7,128 nucleotides of DNA from Tannerella sp. (GTDB lineage: Bacteria > Bacteroidota > Bacteroidia > Bacteroidales > Tannerellaceae), in the NCBI GenBank assembly GCA_031277235.1, contig JAITMT010000346.1, forward strand, positions 1 to 7,128, given 5' to 3'. Of the stretch, positions 1-6,556 are shown piece after piece. The notes beneath the pieces are model-generated. The model was given only the letters and a program-made list of their open reading frames with translations. It was not told the DNA's origin and did not search any database. The number at the start of each line of letters is the position of its first letter. Within the stretch, counting starts at the first letter, position 1. The translations under genes were made by a program, and so were the position numbers.

Positions 1-303
1 ATGGGTTTTCAACGACCCGAGAACTGGAAGGAGACCGGTATTTACTATGTCGTGCCCCTGATTTCAAGTTTCGTGACGAGCCTTGCCGTTGCCGTTTTAT
101 TGAAACTGACCGGCGCCGACTCAATTGCGGACGCGCTGACGGTCGGGATTTTAACGGGCGTAGGCGTCGCAATGGCGGTCGTTTTCACGGTGTCCGTCCT
201 GCCGATCATGAAAAAACCGCTCGTCTTCGGAGCCATCACCGGGACGGCGCAGGCGGTGGGAATCATCATCGCTGCGCTGATTATTTATCTTATGTCGAGG
301 TAA
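1..303 (+). CDS. DUF1761-like small integral membrane protein, probably 5'-partial
   Basis: The visible 100 residues are very hydrophobic and form three likely membrane helices at about residues 17-37, 43-68 and 75-97, joined by short loops and ending in YLMSR before a TAA stop. The arrangement, with a polar GFQRPENWKETG stretch before the first visible helix and the LLKLTGADSIADAL loop between helices 1 and 2, resembles the C-terminal three quarters of DUF1761 proteins, which usually have about 130 residues and four helices. The first helix would therefore lie upstream of the window, and the ATG at position 1 may be an internal methionine. The function of the family is not established; it acts in the inner membrane. 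The family assignment is from memory of the pattern and is moderate; that this is a real membrane-protein gene is likely. Confidence 0.7.
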   Translation: MGFQRPENWKETGIYYVVPLISSFVTSLAVAVLLKLTGADSIADALTVGILTGVGVAMAVVFTVSVLPIMKKPLVFGAITGTAQAVGIIIAALIIYLMSR

Positions 304-343
304 ATACAATTCTATAATCCGCAGAGTTTTTTCCCCGAATTGC

Positions 344-390
344 ATTCTCCTAAGGCTGCGATGGATTATTCATATATAAATCCTTAGAAT
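344..390. repeat. Imperfect inverted repeat after the DUF1761-like gene
   Basis: ATTCTCCTAAGG (344-355) pairs with CCTTAGAAT (382-390) if a three-base CCT bulge is allowed, leaving a 26-nt loop that itself holds a competing GGATT/AATCC pair. It lies about 40 nt after the stop at 303 and could act as a weak terminator, but no run of T follows the right arm. Confidence 0.3.
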
Positions 391-543
391 TTTAACAGAG
401 TTCAGAACTTTGTCAGGGTTGGATGTCTCAAAATGACAATTACAATAGAATCTCCAATTATTTTTTTCAGATTTAACCTCCTTAAAAAAGCCTCCTTCGC
501 CGAACACGAACCAGCATATGCAGTCCAGAGCATACAGGGGAAT
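370..543 (-). other. Open stretch on the minus strand, possible gene remnant
   Basis: Read on the minus strand, the frame is open for 57 codons from a TGA at 544-546 to a TGA at 370-372. It has no ATG start and no clear ribosome binding site. The residues it would encode look protein-like, with pieces such as DCICWFVFGEGGFFKEV, NNWRFYCNCHFETSNPD and VLNSVKILRIYI. It is too short and start-less to call a gene. It could be the tail of a decayed gene, part of a dispersed intergenic repeat, or chance. I do not recognise a family. Confidence 0.25.
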
Positions 544-572
544 TCACCGACGCTCATTGACACGACAATAAT

Positions 573-604
573 TTTGTTTTATTGAAATATTTTCAGTAAT
601 TTTG
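573..604 (+). promoter_or_regulatory. Bacteroidota-type promoter for the thioredoxin lipoprotein
   Basis: TTTG at 573-576 is followed after 20 nt by TAATTTTG at 597-604, an exact match to the TTTG / TAnnTTTG promoter of this phylum. Transcription would start near 608-611, about 25 nt before the ATG at 635. Because the -7 box covers the in-frame TTG at 602, that upstream start can be excluded. Confidence 0.75.
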
Positions 605-634
605 CGTTTGTTATCATATAAAAAGTATAAGTGT

Positions 635-1840
635 ATGAAAAGTTTATTTTTGAAAATAAGTTTATGGACTTGCGTGGCGCTCCTTAGCGTTGCATGTTCC
701 AACCGTGAGAAACTTTCGGATAGGGAATTTCTCATCGAAGGAAAAATTTCCGGTTTGGAAGACAGTACAGTGATACATTTGGCCAGATTGGACGGTGATA
801 TGAATGAGATCATAGCATCCAATACGGTCATGAACGGACGTTTTACCTTCAAGGAAGAAGCGGTATCCAATCCTGAACAGATGATGATCATTCCAAGGGG
901 TGATGGTTTTTCGTCGAGGATTCTGTATGTTTGGGTTGCGCCCAAAACGAGGATTAGAATTGAAGGAAACGGAAAAATACATCCAACGTGGAGTGTGAAA
1001 AGTTCCATTCCCTATCAGAAAGAGGAAAACCGCTATACCGATAAAAATCGCGATGTAATTGCTGAAAGCGCCCGCATTTCAGTAGAGGAAAACGCTGTGT
1101 TTTCTAAAATAATGGCGGCTACTTCGAGTGAAGAAACACTTCCTTTCAGGAAAATTGTAGATTCTCTCCGTGTAATAACCGATTCACTAATCGTAGAAGA
1201 ATTGTATGGCGACATCGGAATCATGGAAAAGACAGATATTTCTCCGGTCTGGCTTGACAGGATGAATGGAGTGTCCGGAACATTGAAATACATCCAAATG
1301 GATGCTGAACGCAAGACCGACCTGCGGAAAAAAGTGGAAGAATTATACAGCAGAATGTCGGAAGAGGACAGGAACACCCCCTTGGGCTATCGTATCACGG
1401 CAGAACTTTTTCCACCTACCGTTGTCAATGCCGGAGATGATATGGCAGATGCAGATTTATTGGATACGGATGGAAATACGAAGCATCTTTCCGATTATTT
1501 GGGCAAATACCTGTTGCTGGACTTCTGGAGCCGCGGTTGCGGACCCTGCATTATGGCTCTGCCGGAAATGAAGGAGATTTCTGAAACCTATAAGGACAAA
1601 CTGACCGTCATCAGCATCAGTCTCGATACTGAAAACGTATGGAAAAAGACGATGTCCGAACACGATATGCCGTGGGTAAACATCCGCGACCCGAAATCCA
1701 TGGGCGGTGTGGCTGCCAATTATGGCGTTACAGGGATTCCCAATTACATAATGATTTCCCCGGAAGGTAAAATCATTGACAAATGGATGGGATTCGGCGA
1801 GGGATTTTTAAGGGAAAAGGTGAGTGCAAATCTAAAATAG
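635..1840 (+). CDS. TlpA/ResA-like thiol-disulfide oxidoreductase lipoprotein (DUF4369-like N-terminal half)
   Basis: This 401-residue protein is likely an envelope-anchored thioredoxin-fold enzyme that reduces or exchanges disulfides in exported proteins. The start at ATG 635 gives a lipoprotein signal: a charged start, a hydrophobic stretch WTCVALLSVA and Cys21 as the lipidated residue; the lipobox SVAC is slightly relaxed. Residues about 30-118 (FLIEGKISGLEDSTVIHLARL onward) look like the beta-rich DUF4369 domain often fused to thioredoxins in Bacteroidota. A helical, charged linker covers about 130-260. The AhpC/TSA-thioredoxin domain spans about 265-400, with the redox pair C302-G-P-C305 in FWSRGCGPC and the cis-proline at Pro369 in GVTGIP. 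The promoter directly upstream and the 208-nt gap after it suggest a single-gene transcript. Physiological substrates are unknown; a peroxiredoxin role is less likely given CGPC. Confidence 0.9.
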   Translation: MKSLFLKISLWTCVALLSVACSNREKLSDREFLIEGKISGLEDSTVIHLARLDGDMNEIIASNTVMNGRFTFKEEAVSNPEQMMIIPRGDGFSSRILYVWVAPKTRIRIEGNGKIHPTWSVKSSIPYQKEENRYTDKNRDVIAESARISVEENAVFSKIMAATSSEETLPFRKIVDSLRVITDSLIVEELYGDIGIMEKTDISPVWLDRMNGVSGTLKYIQMDAERKTDLRKKVEELYSRMSEEDRNTPLGYRITAELFPPTVVNAGDDMADADLLDTDGNTKHLSDYLGKYLLLDFWSRGCGPCIMALPEMKEISETYKDKLTVISISLDTENVWKKTMSEHDMPWVNIRDPKSMGGVAANYGVTGIPNYIMISPEGKIIDKWMGFGEGFLREKVSANLK

Positions 1841-2048
1841 CGTTTCTTAATCTATGGTATTGAGCAAAATAACTCAAATGTCAGATATTCTTTGGGAAAA
1901 ATGACACGCAGAACAAAAGTTGTTTCAAAATCCATTAATATGCTACTTAAATGAGTATCTCATGTTACGCAAAAAGATAATACAACTGAATACAAAATGA
2001 TTATCTTTGCAGAATGAAATTACAAATCCGTTGCAACAAGAATTTTTT
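1841..2048. other. Convergent intergenic gap with small hairpins
   Basis: The two flanking genes end towards each other here. Two short stems can be seen: TTGAG/CTCAA (1860-1864 with 1873-1877) and ATGAG-TAT-CTCAT (1951-1963). Neither is followed by a convincing T run in either direction, so no confident terminator is called. A TATCTTTG box at 2002-2009 matches the -7 consensus but lacks a TTTG partner 19-21 nt upstream. Confidence 0.3.
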
Positions 2049-3584
2049 TCATCTCCTAATTTCATACCTCACCTCCTCGAAAAAAGCCTTCCCCGCCGCT
2101 TTTTCGATGTTGTAGCAATACAGTCCGAACCGGGCGCCTTTCCAGTAGCCGAAACGCATTTCAAACACTTCTCCACATGGAATAAAATTCTGATTATCAA
2201 GACTATACGAATAATGAAAGCGATTTTTCAAAATATCTATCGTAACGCGCAGATATACAACCTTTTTGGAAATGTTCGACACAAAAACCTCCGTCGTGTC
2301 GTTGGAGAGATAAATTTCTTTTTTTCCATTCAACATTCTGATTCCAAGCATTTTATTTTCCTTTCCCATACAAACCATTCCGCAACGCTGTCCTTCGGCG
2401 ATTTTTGAAATATCAACGGCGATAGTCGCTTCACTCGCGTAGCCCATGATTTTCTGTGTCAGGGTGTTACGCGCCAGACGGAAATTTTCGGACTGCAAAG
2501 CGTTCAGTGTCAGGCTACCGCGTTTTTCCGACAGCGACCACGCCTCATTCACGGGATTGTGATTCCACTGCCACTGCAAGCCCAATTGAGCGCTATCGAA
2601 ATTGTCGCCGGTTTGCGGCAGAAAAATTCGATCGCTTTCCACCGGCTTTTTCCACGCATACACCGGCTCGCCGATGCCGTTGCGGTCAATATCCACACCA
2701 ATCACGGGCCATCCGTCCTGCCAAAACATGGGCTGCAGATGCACCACGCGCCCAATCGTGCCCGCGTGCCGGAAATGATAAAACCACCAGTCGCCTTCGG
2801 GCGTATCCACCATCGCGCCCTGATGCGGTCCGTTAACGTCCGTACTGCCCTTTTCCAGAACCACTTTTTTCTCGTACGGACCGTAAATGTTTTTGGAACG
2901 CAAAACCGTTTGCCAGCCCCGTTCCACGCCTCCTTCGGGGATGGAAAGGTAGTAATAGCCGTCTTTTTTATGAATTTTCGTGCCTTCGGCTACGGGACCG
3001 GTGTAAACCGTAAAACCGCTGTCCAACAGTTGTTTACCGTCGGGACTCATTTTGTGAATGATGATGGGACCGGCACCCCAGATGCTGCGTCCCAGATAGG
3101 CGTTGCCGTCGTCGTCCCAAAACGGACACGGGTCTTCCCATTTCGCAACGTTTTTCACCGGATGCAGCGGACTCCACTCACCGGCGGGATTTTCGGCGTT
3201 CGTCATGAAAAGCCCCTCGTCGGGCGTACAGAAGAAAACCCAGAACTTGCCGTCATGATAGCGGATGGCTGGCGCCCACGAACCGCCTGCGTAGCGCCGG
3301 TTATCATCCCATCCCGGATAATCAAAACGCCTGTAAATCTGCGAAATAAGTCGCCAGTTCACCATATCCGGCGACTCGAGAATCTGCATGCCCATAAAAT
3401 GGAAATCGGACGCCACCATGTAATATTTGTCCCCCACCCTAATCACGTCAGGATCAGAGTAATCGGCGTTCAAGACGGGATTGATGTACGTGCCGTTTCC
3501 CTGATCGCCCCAGGCAAGCGGAGCGTTTTGAGCCGGCGAAACGGCAACTGTCAGGAAACAGATGGATAAAAGAAAGTTTCTCAT
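2049..3584 (-). CDS. Secreted GH43 family beta-xylosidase / alpha-L-arabinofuranosidase
   Basis: This 511-residue glycoside hydrolase family 43 enzyme should cleave xylosyl or arabinosyl residues from plant polysaccharide fragments by inversion. The N-terminus (MRNFLLSICFLTVAVSPAQ) is a signal peptide without a lipobox, so the protein is exported, probably to the periplasm. The five-bladed propeller domain covers about 30-320 and contains the expected acids: Asp44 (YSDPDV, general base), Asp151 (WEDPCPF, pKa modulator) and Glu200 (GPVAEGTK, general acid). Residues 327-511 form a C-terminal beta-sandwich of the concanavalin-A type often seen in GH43 xylosidases (LGLQWQWNHNP). The start at 3584 is chosen over an in-frame ATG at 3638 because only it gives a clean signal peptide and lies downstream of the promoter at 3616-3647. 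No SusC/SusD pair is visible nearby. Xylosidase versus arabinofuranosidase activity and the subfamily cannot be decided by eye. Confidence 0.92.
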   Translation of the reverse strand: MRNFLLSICFLTVAVSPAQNAPLAWGDQGNGTYINPVLNADYSDPDVIRVGDKYYMVASDFHFMGMQILESPDMVNWRLISQIYRRFDYPGWDDNRRYAGGSWAPAIRYHDGKFWVFFCTPDEGLFMTNAENPAGEWSPLHPVKNVAKWEDPCPFWDDDGNAYLGRSIWGAGPIIIHKMSPDGKQLLDSGFTVYTGPVAEGTKIHKKDGYYYLSIPEGGVERGWQTVLRSKNIYGPYEKKVVLEKGSTDVNGPHQGAMVDTPEGDWWFYHFRHAGTIGRVVHLQPMFWQDGWPVIGVDIDRNGIGEPVYAWKKPVESDRIFLPQTGDNFDSAQLGLQWQWNHNPVNEAWSLSEKRGSLTLNALQSENFRLARNTLTQKIMGYASEATIAVDISKIAEGQRCGMVCMGKENKMLGIRMLNGKKEIYLSNDTTEVFVSNISKKVVYLRVTIDILKNRFHYSYSLDNQNFIPCGEVFEMRFGYWKGARFGLYCYNIEKAAGKAFFEEVRYEIRR

Positions 3585-3615
3585 TCGATTTTCCAATAAA
3601 AAGTTAAAACCGGGG

Positions 3616-3647
3616 CAAAGAAAATGAAAATTTTCCATATTTCCAAA
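3616..3647 (-). promoter_or_regulatory. Promoter of the GH43 gene
   Basis: On the minus strand TTTG (3644-3647) is followed after exactly 20 nt by TTTCTTTG (3616-3623), one mismatch from TAnnTTTG. Transcription would start near 3610, giving a leader of about 25 nt before the ATG at 3584. A GGAA sits about 7 nt before that ATG. Confidence 0.55.
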
Positions 3648-3662
3648 CAGTTTTTTACTCCC

Positions 3663-3696
3663 TTTGTGTGTGTTTCCATTTTTATTATTACTTTTG
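3663..3696 (+). promoter_or_regulatory. Promoter of the membrane regulator
   Basis: TACTTTTG at 3689-3696 is a perfect -7 box; TTTG at 3663-3666 is a reasonable -33 box, though its 22-nt spacing is slightly long. The predicted transcription start near 3700 leaves a short leader to the ATG at 3725. The promoter is back-to-back with the GH43 promoter. Confidence 0.65.
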
Positions 3697-3709
3697 CCCT
3701 TGCAAAAGT
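3690..3709. promoter_or_regulatory. Perfect 20-bp inverted repeat on the regulator promoter, candidate operator
   Basis: ACTTTTGC (3690-3697) and GCAAAAGT (3702-3709) are exact reverse complements separated by CCTT. The palindrome covers the -7 box and the predicted transcription start, a typical place for a dimeric repressor or autoregulator to bind. Because transcription would start inside it, an RNA hairpin role is less likely. The symmetry is seen directly; operator function is inference. Confidence 0.5.
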
Positions 3710-3724
3710 CGAAAAACTGCGAAA

Positions 3725-5686
3725 ATGAATCTTTTGGGAAAGTTGATGATTACATGTCTTTTCTTTCTTTCTGCGCCCTTCCCGTATGCCCAGGAGGAAG
3801 CGAAACCTTTGTTTCTGAACGAAAGCGGCTTGACCATTGATTCGCTGGCTAATGTCATTGATAATGAAGATATTCCCTACAGAGAAAAAATAGCGCTCGT
3901 CTATGAGTGCAGTTACAAGAGGGACACGCTCCGGGAAAAGCAAATCGCTACGCTGGACCGGATTCTGCAGGAAAGCAAAAGGGAAAAAGACGTGAACGGA
4001 ATCCTGTTTATTTACGTCTATAAGGCTGATTTATACCATGCCTGGGAAAAAAGTGGGCTGTTCAAAACTTATGTTGATTCCGCCGAAACGGTTATGGAAG
4101 ACGCGACAAATCCGCTTTCGCTCGCAAGGTATCATTTTACGAAAGGAACGGAGGTTATCAATTCGCCTTACGGACGGAAAAAAGGCTACAATGAGTTTGA
4201 AAAGGCAATTGACTACTTCAACCTGATCCAAAACGAGACGCGCTCCATCGAGACAACACTCTATAACATAACCATTTACGCTGCAAATCAGCCGGATACG
4301 ACTTCCTCCAAACGGATTATCGAAAAGGTGGAAAACATACTCGGAAAAAACTGTTCGCCTTTTATCGAATTTTTGCTCTATTCGATGAAATCGGACTTGT
4401 ACTACGAGAGATTCGACGCTTCCCGCAACGAAGCGATGCTGGATTCTGCCATTCATTTTGAGCAGGAACGCATCAATATTTATAATCGCGAACTTCCGAA
4501 TCTGCCCGAAGGACTGGATTATGACATTTTGCAATCCTATCTGTTGCTCGCCGAGTATAATTCGCAGCGGAGTCATCCCGACCGGAATCTCATCTATACG
4601 TATATTGAAAATGCGGAAAGTTTTGGTTATGAGGATGATTACTACATTTCAAGCCGTATCGGATACGTAAAAGCCCTCGTGTATTACGGACAAAAAAGGT
4701 ATGCGGAGGCGGAAAACAGCATGCTCGAAGCAGAAAAACTGCTGGATATGGAAATTTCGCAACAGGAAAACATGTACCCCGAAGAATCGTACTATTCCGA
4801 TAAAATGAGTTACGCCGACCTGCATTGCAAAATCCTGACGGCACAGGGAAAATACAGGGAAGCGCTCGCATTCAACGAGTTGAAAAACGACCTGAAAATC
4901 AAACTGCGGAACGTGGAATCGCGGGAAATTGAATTTCTGTACAATACGGAAGCGGAAGACCGGAAAATAGCGCAGTTGAAAGATATTAACCGGCAGCAAT
5001 TGCAATCCAACATCATGTTAATCACCGTAATCGCTCTGGTGATTCTGCTGATTTTCCTGCTCCGGTCGTGGCTGAAAGTGATGAACAAAAATTTCAACAA
5101 TCACTGCGAACTCATTTCCGCCGAAAAACGCGAAGCCGAAATCAAACTGAAAATCAACGAGGAACGTGCCATGAAATCATTGCTCGAAAGATATGAAGTG
5201 CTTTCGGACAGCCGTATCAAGGAGATTGAACTGGAGGGCAAAAACCGCGAAATGGAGCAATTGCGGCTCGAAAAGGAAGCATTGGACGAGGAAATCAAGG
5301 TGTTCTCCCAAAAAATCAGTCAAATCGAACAGAAGTCCGAGACGGCGGAACATCCCGAAGATTCGGTAACAGGCAACAATAAGTTGATAATCGGAGATTT
5401 GATAAAGTTTCTAAACAAAAAACTGCCGCAAAATTCCGAATATCAGGAAGCATTGCAGGCGCTCAATCCGGATTACATCACGACGTTGAAAAATGCGTAC
5501 AAGGGAAATTTATCCGTCCCGTACATTAAATATTGTCTGTGTTTTGTCATTGGCATGAAAATCAGTGAAATAGCGGAACACTACGAAATAGAACCCGCCT
5601 CGGTACACGTGCTGCGCTACCGCCTGAAAGCCCGGTTTAGCCTCACCAACAATGACAATCTGGACGATTTTTTGCGGAATCTGTGA
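3725..5686 (+). CDS. Membrane-spanning TPR / coiled-coil / HTH one-component regulator
   Basis: This 653-residue protein appears to be a transcription regulator that spans the inner membrane. From M1 (ATG 3725) there is a signal peptide (MNLLGKLMITCLFFLSAPFPYAQ). Residues about 25-425 are helical with TPR-like units, clearest at 319-340 (VYYGQKRYAEAENSMLEAEKL) and 363-395 (HCKILTAQGKYREAL); these should lie in the periplasm as the sensing part. One membrane helix occupies about 430-446 and is followed by positive residues (RSWLK), placing the rest in the cytoplasm. A coiled coil rich in Glu, Lys and Leu runs from about 459 to 540. The C-terminus holds an HTH at about 611-640 (KISEIAEHYEIEPASVHVLR), resembling LuxR-type helices. 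The plan recalls SusR-like and DUF6377-type Bacteroidota regulators. An in-frame start at 3668 is rejected because it lies within the promoter. It is divergent to GH43 and 30 nt upstream of arr. Ligand and targets are unknown. Confidence 0.8.
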   Translation: MNLLGKLMITCLFFLSAPFPYAQEEAKPLFLNESGLTIDSLANVIDNEDIPYREKIALVYECSYKRDTLREKQIATLDRILQESKREKDVNGILFIYVYKADLYHAWEKSGLFKTYVDSAETVMEDATNPLSLARYHFTKGTEVINSPYGRKKGYNEFEKAIDYFNLIQNETRSIETTLYNITIYAANQPDTTSSKRIIEKVENILGKNCSPFIEFLLYSMKSDLYYERFDASRNEAMLDSAIHFEQERINIYNRELPNLPEGLDYDILQSYLLLAEYNSQRSHPDRNLIYTYIENAESFGYEDDYYISSRIGYVKALVYYGQKRYAEAENSMLEAEKLLDMEISQQENMYPEESYYSDKMSYADLHCKILTAQGKYREALAFNELKNDLKIKLRNVESREIEFLYNTEAEDRKIAQLKDINRQQLQSNIMLITVIALVILLIFLLRSWLKVMNKNFNNHCELISAEKREAEIKLKINEERAMKSLLERYEVLSDSRIKEIELEGKNREMEQLRLEKEALDEEIKVFSQKISQIEQKSETAEHPEDSVTGNNKLIIGDLIKFLNKKLPQNSEYQEALQALNPDYITTLKNAYKGNLSVPYIKYCLCFVIGMKISEIAEHYEIEPASVHVLRYRLKARFSLTNNDNLDDFLRNL

Positions 5687-5716
5687 TACATTCAAGTCAC
5701 AATTTGCATTAAAAAA

Positions 5717-6154
5717 ATGGAAAATAAAAAGATTATATCGGAAGAGACCGAAGTCTTGGATAACGGTCCCTTTTATCACGGGACGAAAGCGGATTTGCAG
5801 GTCGGCGATTTGCTGACGGCGGGATTCAATTCAAATTACAAACCCGAAGTCGTTATGAATCACATCTATTTCACCGCCCTGGTGAATGGTGCGGGACTTG
5901 CCGCTGCCCTGGCGCAAGGCGATGGACGCGAGCGGGTTTACATCGTGGAACCGACAGGAGATTTTGAAAATGATCCGAACGTTACGGACAAAAAATTTCC
6001 GGGCAATCCAACGCGCTCATACCGCAGCCAAAAGCCGTTGAAGATTGTTGGGGAACTGACGGACTGGGTGAGACTTACGCCGAAAGAACTCCAAACATGG
6101 CGCGAGAAACTGGCAAACATCAATGCAAACCCGCGAGGGGAAATTATTAATTGA
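5717..6154 (+). CDS. arr: Rifamycin NAD+-dependent ADP-ribosyltransferase, Arr family
   Basis: Arr enzymes transfer ADP-ribose from NAD+ to the C23 hydroxyl of rifamycins in the cytoplasm, which stops the drug binding RNA polymerase. This 145-residue product has the usual compact length and the family signatures in order: GPFYHGTKADL (from residue 17), GDLLTAGF (30-37), NHIYFTAL (48-55), YIVEPTG (75-81), NDPNVTDKKFPGNPTRSYR (85-103) and LKIVGE. The residues matching the catalytic His, Tyr and Asp described for the Mycobacterium smegmatis enzyme (H19, Y49, D84) are His21, Tyr51 and Asp86, each with a constant offset of two, so the enzyme looks intact. It follows the regulator by 30 nt without a strong promoter of its own, so it may be co-transcribed; ATTAAAAAA before the ATG is a typical A-rich leader. 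No integron or insertion sequence borders it here. Confidence 0.95.
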   Translation: MENKKIISEETEVLDNGPFYHGTKADLQVGDLLTAGFNSNYKPEVVMNHIYFTALVNGAGLAAALAQGDGRERVYIVEPTGDFENDPNVTDKKFPGNPTRSYRSQKPLKIVGELTDWVRLTPKELQTWREKLANINANPRGEIIN

Positions 6155-6183
6155 TACCCCATTTCTCCCCTGACTGCAGCGAT

Positions 6184-6256
6184 CCGCAGGCAATGCTCTG
6201 CTCACTTGCGGTTATGAAAAAATCTGTCCCGTCAGGGACATTATATCGGTAAAATC
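6184..6256. repeat. REP-like two-hairpin intergenic element downstream of arr
   Basis: The first stem is CCGCAGG (6184-6190) with CTTGCGG (6205-6211), one mismatch. After the linker TTATGAAAAAATC comes a perfect second stem, TGTCCC-GTCA-GGGACA (6225-6240), followed by TTATATCGGTAAAA. Two hairpins joined by TTATGAAAA and followed by ATCGGTA(G)AAA match my memory of dispersed intergenic repeats in Bacteroidales genomes, not verified here. It may also end the arr transcript, although no long T run follows. Confidence 0.45.
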
Positions 6257-6277
6257 ATAGCCTGCCTCCCTATCTTT

Positions 6278-6323
6278 TGTGCCGTCAGGTAGAAAATCTT
6301 TTTTCATGTCGTGTTTTTGACGG
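6278..6323. repeat. Partial second copy of the repeat core with an inverted CCGTCA match
   Basis: GTGCCGTCAGGTAGAAAATC (from 6279) shares CCGTCAGG (6282-6289) with the loop and stem of the first element (6229-6236), but then jumps directly to TAGAAAATC, as if the middle (GACATTATATCGG in copy one) had been deleted. TGACGG at 6318-6323 is the reverse complement of CCGTCA at 6282-6287, so this stretch could fold weakly. Confidence 0.3.
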
Positions 6324-6451
6324 AATACAAAAAAATAAAATCAACTGATTATCAATTATATAACTAAAAAATTCAATTGTCTCGAAAATTTCCGATATGT
6401 TAAAAATCAAGTTAGTGTCAAAAAGATAAACAAAAAAATCAAAAAACTTAA

Positions 6452-6481
6452 TTTCCCTTCCGTATTATTCCCCTACCTTTG
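6452..6481 (+). promoter_or_regulatory. Promoter of the Gfo/Idh/MocA gene
   Basis: TACCTTTG at 6474-6481 is an exact -7 box. The best -33 candidate, TTTC at 6452-6455, has one mismatch and an 18-nt spacer. The predicted start near 6487 gives a leader of about 70 nt, which is AT-rich and lacks a Shine-Dalgarno sequence. Confidence 0.6.
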
Positions 6482-6556
6482 CATAAAAATTAGCTTTCAT
6501 TATTGAAATACTTGTAAAAATTTGTACCTCAATCTATTAATTAAATAAATATCAAC

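Larger units (their letters stand above)
6155..6556. other. 402-nt non-coding gap between arr and the oxidoreductase
   Basis: The left part (about 6184-6323) carries the REP-like elements described separately. The part from about 6325 to 6450 is very AT-rich with many A runs and no recognisable gene on either strand. The right part holds the promoter of the downstream oxidoreductase and a leader of about 70 nt. No RNA gene or riboswitch was recognised. Confidence 0.6.

Noticed and set aside
408..418. GTTC-A-GAAC short palindrome in the first gap
   Set aside because: The arms are only four to five bases with a one-base centre; expected by chance in a gap of this size.
602..634. Upstream in-frame TTG start for the thioredoxin lipoprotein
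   Set aside because: The codon lies within the -7 promoter box, and the 11 added residues would spoil the lipoprotein signal; ATG 635 fits better.
544..1008. 154-codon minus-strand open frame
   Set aside because: It is antisense to the lipoprotein gene, shows no domain and runs across its promoter.
2559..3569. 336-codon plus-strand open frame
   Set aside because: It is fully antisense to the well-supported GH43 gene, His/Arg/Val-rich and without a recognisable domain; a shadow frame.
3585..3638. Longer GH43 start at 3638
   Set aside because: It would put 18 odd residues before a clean signal peptide and lies upstream of the predicted transcription start.
3668..3724. Longer start for the membrane regulator
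   Set aside because: The region holds the promoter and the palindrome; the signal peptide begins at ATG 3725.
4031..4576. 181-codon minus-strand open frame
   Set aside because: It is a mirror of the helical, charged coding sequence of the regulator and has no family features.
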